Assembly (NCBI GenBank): GCA_002083985.1
Contig: MTER01000023.1
Span: 1-10,339 of the forward strand
Direction: 5' to 3'
Length of the DNA stretch: 10,339 nt
Source of the DNA: Candidatus Altarchaeales archaeon A3
Lineage (GTDB): Archaea > Altiarchaeota > Altiarchaeia > Altiarchaeales > Altiarchaeaceae
Shown: positions 6,180 to 10,339 of the stretch, piece after piece
Layout: the number at the start of each line of letters is the position of its first letter
How positions within the stretch are numbered: the first letter of the stretch is position 1
Made by a program: the position numbers and the translations under genes
Notes under the pieces: generated by a model
Told to the model about the DNA's origin: nothing
Database searches by the model: none
The model's input: the letters and a program-made list of their open reading frames with translations, nothing else

Positions 6180-6899
6180 ATGCCTAAAAATTTGCAGTGT
6201 CAAAGAAGAGGAAAAGGAGGAAGTGTGTGGAGATCAAAACGGACAGGAAATAACAAAGTTGATTATTCATCTGTCAGGGATATTTTTAGTAATGGAGAGA
6301 CGAGAATGGGACAGGTTATTGATATAGTTACTGACTCAATTCATACCTCACCTTTAGCAAAAATTTTGACAGATGATTTTAGGGAGTTTTATGCTATTGC
6401 GGTTGATGGGCTTCGGGTGGGGCAGAGTATAAAGATCGGGATAAATGCAGAACCATCTGTCGGAAATATAACTTTGTTAAAGAGTGTTAATCCCGGAACG
6501 CAGATATGTAATCTAGAATATGGAAGTTATAGGATGGCAAGAACAAGCGGCACATTTACAACTTTTGTAGAAGGTGTTGGAAAAAAGGGAAAGATTATTT
6601 TGCCTTCAAAAAAAGATAAATTTATTTCCCTTGACAGTATTGTTACTATTGGAAGGGTTGCATCTATGGGAAGGGTTGTAAAGCCATTAATTCGTGCGGG
6701 AGCAAATTTTTATAAACATAGAGCAAGAGGTAAGAAATATCCCAACATAAAAGGAATTTCAATGAACGCAGTTAATCATCCGCACGGTGGAAAAGAACCG
6801 CGACTGGGACATTCAACAACAGTAAGCCGAAATGCTCCTCCGGGTGCAAAGGTTGGACTTATTGCTGCAAAAAGGAGTGGAAAAAAGAAAAAAGCATAA
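6180..6899 (+). CDS. rpl2: large ribosomal subunit protein uL2 (L2)
   Basis: uL2 bridges the subunits and is needed for subunit association and peptidyl transferase activity. The length of 239 residues is typical. The order is the QRRGKGGSVWRSK opening (8-20), an OB-like domain, the SH3-like domain (EYGSYRMARTSGTF, 113-126), and the C-terminal RNA-binding segment MNAVNHPHGG (195-204), with His200 and His202, then TTVSRNAPPGAKVGLIAAKR (213-232). The HPHGG-containing loop next to the peptidyl-transferase centre is usually HPHGGG; here Lys205 replaces the third Gly and the loop after it is short, a modest deviation. It ends in a run of lysines. A 38-base AT-rich gap precedes it, and uS19 follows 30 bases later. 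Confidence 0.97.
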   Translation: MPKNLQCQRRGKGGSVWRSKRTGNNKVDYSSVRDIFSNGETRMGQVIDIVTDSIHTSPLAKILTDDFREFYAIAVDGLRVGQSIKIGINAEPSVGNITLLKSVNPGTQICNLEYGSYRMARTSGTFTTFVEGVGKKGKIILPSKKDKFISLDSIVTIGRVASMGRVVKPLIRAGANFYKHRARGKKYPNIKGISMNAVNHPHGGKEPRLGHSTTVSRNAPPGAKVGLIAAKRSGKKKKA

Positions 6900-6929
6900 A
6901 AATTTAAATCATCAATACTTATTAAAAAA

Positions 6930-7349
6930 ATGGCGAGAATATTTACATACAGGGGAAAAACAACGGACCAGTTAAAGGCATTATCTATGGACGAACTTGC
7001 AAAGGTTATGCCCTCAAGAATAAGAAGGGTTTTGAATAGAGGTTTAGATGAACCCAGAAGAAAATTATTGCTAAAAGTGAGGAAGACATTAGCAACCGAT
7101 AAAGGCAAAGTAATAAAGACACAGTCCCGGGATATGCCAATACTTCCTGAAATGGTTGGAGCAAAAATAGGGGTACACAGAGGAGGAAAGGACAAAACAA
7201 ATTTAAATGCTTTTGTTACTTTTGAAATTACATCAGAAATGGTAGGTCATTATCTGGGGGAGTTTGTTATGACTAGAAAGCAGATAAAACATAGTGCAGC
7301 AGGTATAGGTGCTACCAGAGGATCTAAATTTACAACAACAAGAAAGTAA
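6930..7349 (+). CDS. rps19: small ribosomal subunit protein uS19 (S19/S15e)
   Basis: uS19 lies in the head of the 30S subunit near the A-site finger and uS13. The 139-residue protein has the archaeal/eukaryotic N-terminal region FTYRGKTTDQLKALSMDELA (5-24), missing from the ~90-residue bacterial protein. It is followed by PSRIRRVLNRGL (28-39) and the conserved core, RDMPILPEMVGAKIGVHRGG (67-86), NAFVTFEITSEMVGHYLGEF (93-112) and TRKQIKHSAAGIGATRGSKF (115-134). All core blocks are intact. uL22 begins 15 bases after its stop. No ribosome-binding motif precedes the ATG, only A-rich sequence. Confidence 0.97.
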   Translation: MARIFTYRGKTTDQLKALSMDELAKVMPSRIRRVLNRGLDEPRRKLLLKVRKTLATDKGKVIKTQSRDMPILPEMVGAKIGVHRGGKDKTNLNAFVTFEITSEMVGHYLGEFVMTRKQIKHSAAGIGATRGSKFTTTRK

Positions 7350-7364
7350 ATTAGTAAATTTAAA

Positions 7365-7895
7365 ATGAAAATTAATTATAGTTATATTTCAAAGGCGCCC
7401 GAAAAAGCAGTAAAGGCGTGTGGTAAGGATTTGGATGTTTCATTTAAAGCATCAGTAAATGTAACAAAGGCGCTGAAGGGAATGAAGCTTGAGAGTGCAA
7501 TGAAGTATTTGGATGATGTAATATCTTTTAAGGATTTTATTCCATATATAAAATTTTGCAAAGGTGCGGGGCATCGTTCAGAAGTAGGTGGAAAAGCAGG
7601 GCCCGGAAGATATCCTGTGAAGATATGTAAAGAAGTCCTGAAATTACTAATAAGCGCCGAAAGAAATGCAGAACATAGCCCTGGTATTGATACAAAAAAT
7701 TTAATGATTTCGCATATTCAGGCGTCGCAGGGAGTAAAGAGAAAAAAAGCAAAACCTACCGGAAGAAGAGCAACATGGGGAACAAGGGTTACACACATTC
7801 AGCTTGTTCTTGAAGAGATGAAAAAAAAAGAAAATATGCCCAAATATAAAGATAGAAAAAATAAAGAAAAAATGAAAAAGGAAAGTCACATATAA
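7365..7895 (+). CDS. rpl22: large ribosomal subunit protein uL22 (L22/L17e)
   Basis: uL22 contacts all 23S rRNA domains, and its β-hairpin lines the exit tunnel next to uL4. At 176 residues it is of ordinary archaeal length. It begins YSYISKAPEKAVKACGKDLD (5-24), followed by the KALKGM...AMKYLDDVISFK helix region, the archaeal/eukaryotic insert HRSEVGGKAGPGRYPVK (70-86), the CKEVLKLLISAERNAE helix (88-103) and the tunnel hairpin with KPTGRRATWGTRVTHIQLVL (130-149). The tail after ~150 is very basic and probably disordered. Its stop is only 2 bases from the uS3 ATG, so the two are likely translationally coupled. Confidence 0.97.
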   Translation: MKINYSYISKAPEKAVKACGKDLDVSFKASVNVTKALKGMKLESAMKYLDDVISFKDFIPYIKFCKGAGHRSEVGGKAGPGRYPVKICKEVLKLLISAERNAEHSPGIDTKNLMISHIQASQGVKRKKAKPTGRRATWGTRVTHIQLVLEEMKKKENMPKYKDRKNKEKMKKESHI

Positions 7896-7897
7896 AA

Positions 7898-8611
7898 ATG
7901 TCAGTAAAAAAAATATTTGTAGAAAAAGGAAAAACAAGGATGTTTATAGAAAGGTACATAATAGGTGCGCTGGGAAAGGTTGGATACAGCAGAATGGAAA
8001 TTCACAAAGGACCTCTTTCAACGAGAATAATCCTTAATGTTGAAAAGCCGCCATTAGTAATAGGACATGCCGGAAGTAAAATAAACCAGTTGACAGAGGA
8101 CTTAAAGGAGAAATTTAAGATGGATGATCCAAGGATAGATGTTCAGGGAATTAAAGAGCCCTATTTAGATGCGCGTATTATGGCTGAGGAAATAACAGAT
8201 TGTATAGAAAGGGGAGATAAATATAGGATGATTGCTCATAGAGCAGTTGATGCAGTGATGGCGCATGGTGCATTGGGAGTTGAAATAAATTTATCTGGAA
8301 AGATTAAAGGTAAAGGTGAACGTGGATCAACTGAGAAATTTAGAAAGGGCTATATGAAAAAGACGGGCTTTCCTTTAACAATGGTGAGGCATGCCAATGT
8401 ACAGGCACGACTAAAACAGGGAGTTATAGGTATTAGTGTGGATATTCTTCCGCCAGATCTAAAATTTCCTGACAAAATAACTTTAAAAACTCCTCCAAAG
8501 AAAAACACATCCGTACCGACAGTTCCAGTTCAGCCAACAAAAGAAACGGTTGTCAGGGAAGTTGTAAAAGAAGATGTGAAAAAAGAAGTAATGACAGATA
8601 ACAAAAAATAA
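7898..8611 (+). CDS. rps3: small ribosomal subunit protein uS3 (S3)
   Basis: uS3 forms part of the mRNA entry channel on the 30S head. It has 237 residues. The N-terminal type II KH domain has its GxxG loop as GHAG (56-59) within PPLVIGHAGSKINQLTEDLK (51-70). The C-terminal domain contains ARIMAEEITDCIERGDKYRM (92-111), AHRAVDAVMAHGALGVEINL (113-132), where helicase-linked basic residues normally lie, SGKIKGKGERGSTEKFRKGY (133-152) and VQARLKQGVIGISVDIL (168-184). After ~195 the protein becomes a low-complexity tail rich in Pro, Thr, Val and Lys, common in archaeal uS3. Its ATG is 2 bases after the uL22 stop. A 42-base AT-rich gap follows. Confidence 0.97.
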   Translation: MSVKKIFVEKGKTRMFIERYIIGALGKVGYSRMEIHKGPLSTRIILNVEKPPLVIGHAGSKINQLTEDLKEKFKMDDPRIDVQGIKEPYLDARIMAEEITDCIERGDKYRMIAHRAVDAVMAHGALGVEINLSGKIKGKGERGSTEKFRKGYMKKTGFPLTMVRHANVQARLKQGVIGISVDILPPDLKFPDKITLKTPPKKNTSVPTVPVQPTKETVVREVVKEDVKKEVMTDNKK

Positions 8612-8653
8612 ATTTTTTAATTTAAATTTATAAATTTAATTTATTATATTATC

Positions 8654-8863
8654 ATGGCTATTCTTAGAGCAAAGGAATTAAGGGAAATGGGTACTGAAGA
8701 TACGGAGGAACATCTTAAAGATCTTTATAAAAGAAAAATGAAGATAAGAAGTGATATTTCGGCAGGAATTTCGTCCGAGTCAATTGGTAATTTAAGGGAG
8801 ATAAAAAGAACAGTTGCACGATTGCTAACAATAAAACACGAAAAAGAAAAAAATAAACAGTAA
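8654..8863 (+). CDS. rpl29: large ribosomal subunit protein uL29 (L29)
   Basis: uL29 is a small helical protein near the tunnel exit, beside uL23. The 69 residues form the expected two long helices: RAKELREMGTEDTEEHLKDL (5-24), corresponding to the family's 'ELRxMSxEELxxxLxEL' start, and NLREIKRTVARLLTIKHEKE (46-65), matching the conserved 'IRxxRRxIARxLTxxxE' ending. Length is standard. The aIF1 gene begins 6 bases after its stop. Confidence 0.95.
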   Translation: MAILRAKELREMGTEDTEEHLKDLYKRKMKIRSDISAGISSESIGNLREIKRTVARLLTIKHEKEKNKQ

Positions 8864-8869
8864 AAACCA

Positions 8870-9217
8870 ATGGCAATTTGTCCTAAGTGCGGGCTTCCGG
8901 AAGAACTATGTGTCTGTAAGGAGATAAAAACAACAGAAGGTATAAAGGTATCTTTTGACAGGAGGAAGTATCGTAAGGTGGTAACAATTATAGATGGAGT
9001 AGATAAAGAAAATATAGATAATACTGCAAGAGAAATTAAAAGGCGGATTGGTTGCGGAGGAACAATAAGAGACGGAAATATAATTGAATTGCAGGGAGAT
9101 CATAAAAGCAAAATAGAAGATGTTCTTGTAAAAATTGGATTTTTAAAAGAGACCATAGATGTTGGAATATTGCCAAAAGAGCCGCCAAGACCCAAAATTG
9201 TCAGAAAGAGGCGATAA
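8870..9217 (+). CDS. translation initiation factor aIF1 (SUI1/eIF1 family)
   Basis: aIF1 binds the 30S P-site region and enforces accurate start-codon selection. The SUI1 domain runs from about residue 24 to 98, with KVVTIIDGVD (36-45), the conserved IGCGGTIRDG (60-69), IELQGDH (72-78) and KIGFLKETIDV (88-98). The N-terminus carries a Cys-x2-Cys-x6-Cys-x-Cys set (C4, C7, C14, C16) of the kind seen in many archaeal aIF1 proteins, likely a small zinc site. Unusually, the protein does not stop after the last SUI1 strand, where relatives usually end. It adds GILPKEPPRPKIVRKRR (99-115), a proline- and arginine-rich tail. Its place between uL29 and Rnp1 is the classical archaeal order. No ribosome-binding motif is visible. 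Confidence 0.96.
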   Translation: MAICPKCGLPEELCVCKEIKTTEGIKVSFDRRKYRKVVTIIDGVDKENIDNTAREIKRRIGCGGTIRDGNIIELQGDHKSKIEDVLVKIGFLKETIDVGILPKEPPRPKIVRKRR

Positions 9218-9286
9218 TTTTTACTATTCTCTTTTAGGTTGTAAATAAGTATTGTAAATAGCATAAATCAGGTATGAGAATTTAGT

Positions 9287-9574
9287 ATGAGAAATCCCCA
9301 TAATATTTTAAGGCATGAAATAACTGGCCTTAATGTTGATATCAGGTCAATAAGTGGTGAAAGTTATAAATTGCATGGGGTAGTTCATAGTGAGACCCGA
9401 AACATGTTCCTGATTAGAGATAGCAGTAACAATATAAAACAGGTTCCAAAAAACTCAATAATACTTACTGCACAACTGGATGACGGAAGTGTTGTTAAAA
9501 TTGACGGAAATTTAATGACCGGCAGGCCGGAAGAAAGAATTAAAAAGCGTCATAAAATTTCCTTTAAATTTTAG
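9287..9574 (+). CDS. rnp1: RNase P protein component 1 (Rnp1, Pop4/Rpp29 family)
   Basis: Rnp1 is a protein subunit of archaeal RNase P, which removes 5' leaders from precursor tRNAs, and pairs with Rpp21 on the RNA specificity domain. The 95 residues are typical. The N-terminal NPHNILRHEITGLNVDI (3-19) matches the family's 'NILRHELIGL' signature. An Sm-like β-barrel follows, with GVVHSETRNMFLI (31-43) and QVPKNSIILTAQLDDGSVVK (52-71), ending in the family's DGNLMTGRPEERIKKRHK (73-90). ATG at 9273 is not an alternative start, since it meets a stop after three codons (MRI). A 69-base gap separates it from aIF1 and a 90-base gap from uS17. It is the only gene of the operon ending in TAG. Confidence 0.95.
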   Translation: MRNPHNILRHEITGLNVDIRSISGESYKLHGVVHSETRNMFLIRDSSNNIKQVPKNSIILTAQLDDGSVVKIDGNLMTGRPEERIKKRHKISFKF

Positions 9575-9618
9575 TTTGCAGTCCTAATTTCTTTAAATTT
9601 TATTTATTCATATTTTAA

Positions 9619-9644
9619 TTTAATAAATGTATTTAATAAATGTA
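9619..9644 (+). repeat. 13-bp perfect tandem duplication before uS17
   Basis: TTTAATAAATGTA occurs twice head to tail, at 9619-9631 and 9632-9644, in the longest gap of the operon. It is followed by AATATAATATATC just before the uS17 ATG. It could be a simple slippage product, or part of an internal promoter, since both copies resemble TATA sequence. Confidence 0.55.
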
Positions 9645-9664
9645 AAAATATAATATATCAAAAA

Positions 9665-9922
9665 ATGGCAGAAAAATTGTCAGTCAGAGGTAAAGATATT
9701 GACGGAATAGTAGTTAGCGCAAAAGCAAAGAAAGTGGTCTGTATAAGAAAGGATAACCTTGTAAAAGTAAGAAAGTATGAGAGATATGCAAAAGCAATGT
9801 CAAAAATTTTAGCAAGAGTTCCCGAAGATTTAGATGTAAAAGTAGGGGATACTGTCAGGGCAGCAGAGTGCAGAAGAACCGGAAAAGATGTTGCATTTGT
9901 TGTTATTAAAAAATTATTTTAA
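9665..9922 (+). CDS. rps17: small ribosomal subunit protein uS17 (S17/S11e), short N-terminus
   Basis: uS17 is an OB-fold primary binder of 16S rRNA. The 85 residues contain SVRGKDIDGIVVSAKAKKVV (6-25), the KVRKYERYAKAMSKILARVP segment (34-53), DVKVGDTVRAAECRR (57-71) and the closing strand VAFVVIKKLF. Archaeal uS17 is commonly ~105-115 residues, with an N-terminal segment bearing Cys residues (a CxDPxCPFHG-type string). That segment is missing here, and the A/T-only sequence upstream cannot encode it, so the short form is real unless the sequence is damaged. It is the last ribosomal gene in the window. A transposon-type element duplicates its target beginning at the last base of its TAA stop. 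Confidence 0.95.
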   Translation: MAEKLSVRGKDIDGIVVSAKAKKVVCIRKDNLVKVRKYERYAKAMSKILARVPEDLDVKVGDTVRAAECRRTGKDVAFVVIKKLF

Positions 9923-9930
9923 ATTTGTTA

Positions 9931-10006
9931 GTAACTATTCAGCCCAAAAAACTAATAGTAAATTTTTTGACTTTTCGGTATTTTTTGAAACCTTCTGAAT
10001 AGTTAC
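9931..10006. mobile_element. 76-bp MITE with perfect TIRs and 9-bp target duplication
   Basis: GTAACTATTCAG (9931-9942) is the exact reverse complement of CTGAATAGTTAC (9995-10006). The bases immediately outside, AATTTGTTA at 9922-9930 and AATTTGTTA at 10007-10015, are identical, which is the signature of a target-site duplication. The 52-bp interior has no coding capacity, so the element must have been moved by a transposase supplied elsewhere. Ends starting GTAA with 8-bp duplications are described for IS66-family elements. The ninth matching base could be chance, so an IS66-related origin is my best guess. Confidence 0.85.
9963..9986 (+). terminator. possible oligo-T terminator inside the MITE
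   Basis: Two six-T runs (9963-9968 and 9981-9986) follow the uS17 stop within 65 bases. Archaeal polymerase can stop at such runs, so the inserted element may terminate operon transcription. This is inferred from composition only. Confidence 0.3.
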
Positions 10007-10026
10007 AATTTGTTATTTTAAATTTA

Positions 10027-10071
10027 ACTTCACTTCGTTCAGATATTTTAAAAACTTCGTTTTTAAAATAT
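10027..10071 (-). repeat. palindromic-family module plus 13-bp perfect hairpin
   Basis: ACTTCACTTCGTTCAG (10027-10042) leads into ATATTTTAAAAAC (10043-10055), loop TTC and the exact complement GTTTTTAAAATAT (10059-10071). It has the same architecture as 2349-2374 and 3741-3789, so the family flanks the ribosomal operon on both sides. The sequence TTGTTGCGAAATAA follows at about 10074 and resembles the inner part of the MITE ends at 2300 and 3118. Confidence 0.55.
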
Positions 10072-10339
10072 ACTTGTTGCGAAATAATGAATATGCTCAA
10101 TAAAGAGTGGATGTTATTCATGATTTTTTGACGGTTACGAGTGATTTGCCCCTTAATATTGGGCAAGTTCGAAATAATCAAAAATATGGCTTCTGTGCAA
10201 TGATTTATTGCCAGAAGATAAATATGTCCAGCGTATAGTAAAATACGCCTTAAGAAGGTGTCCGACAATTGGCAAAAATCAAGATTTGCTATCATAATGG
10301 TATGCTGATGCACCTAAATTTTTGCAAAATTAAATGCAA
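10072..10339. other. degraded sequence after the operon, no supportable gene
   Basis: uL14, the usual next gene, is not here. A plus-strand frame reads VDVIHDFLTVTSDLPLNIGQ and on to about 10219, then meets two stops and resumes, which looks like decayed coding sequence of unknown origin. A hairpin TTGCCC-CTTAATATT-GGGCAA lies at about 10147-10167. The minus-strand open frame across this region runs into the MITE and is not credible as a gene. Confidence 0.4.

Noticed and set aside
9939..10313. Minus-strand 124-codon open frame beginning MHQHTIM
   Set aside because: It crosses the hairpin and most of the MITE, has no recognisable domain and its composition looks like antisense of decayed sequence.

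Overview
The window is a very AT-rich piece of an archaeal genome. The archaeal assignment rests on gene content: the ribosomal proteins are archaeal/eukaryotic-type, and between uL29 and uS17 sit genes for aIF1 (SUI1) and the RNase P protein Rnp1 (Pop4/Rpp29), an order typical of the archaeal S10-like cluster. Neither tRNA gene encodes its CCA end. I cannot name the lineage; low GC and short proteins would fit a DPANN-type or another AT-rich archaeon, but that is a guess.

Left part (1-4208): a sparse, repeat-rich accessory stretch. It holds tRNA-Cys(GCA) and tRNA-Phe(GAA) on the plus strand. Between them, on the minus strand, is a GTG-started FAD/NAD(P)-dependent oxidoreductase whose 3' end looks frameshifted. 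A decayed piece of what may be a DNA methyltransferase or helicase C-terminus lies at 730-888. A small four-helix membrane protein made of two tandem ~51-residue copies lies at 2660-3100, bracketed by two directly repeated MITE-like elements (2300-2422, 3118-3198). About 1 kb of nearly gene-free DNA (3199-4208) follows, carrying a family of modular palindromic repeats.

Right part (4209-9922): eleven co-directional genes in the order uL3, uL4, uL23, uL2, uS19, uL22, uS3, uL29, aIF1, Rnp1, uS17. Gaps are 2 to 90 bases. Together they encode large-subunit core proteins around the peptidyl-transferase centre and exit tunnel, the small-subunit head and mRNA-entry proteins, a start-selection factor, and a subunit of the tRNA 5'-processing enzyme. 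I see no convincing Shine-Dalgarno motif before any of them.

Right end (9923-10339): the operon stops abruptly. A 76-bp element with perfect 12-bp terminal inverted repeats and a perfect 9-bp target duplication sits exactly at the uS17 stop codon. uL14, normally next in archaea, is absent from the remaining ~330 bases, which contain another palindromic repeat and degraded sequence. I find no novel defence or biosynthetic system; the most interesting signals are the repeat families and the transposon-type insertion at the operon boundary.
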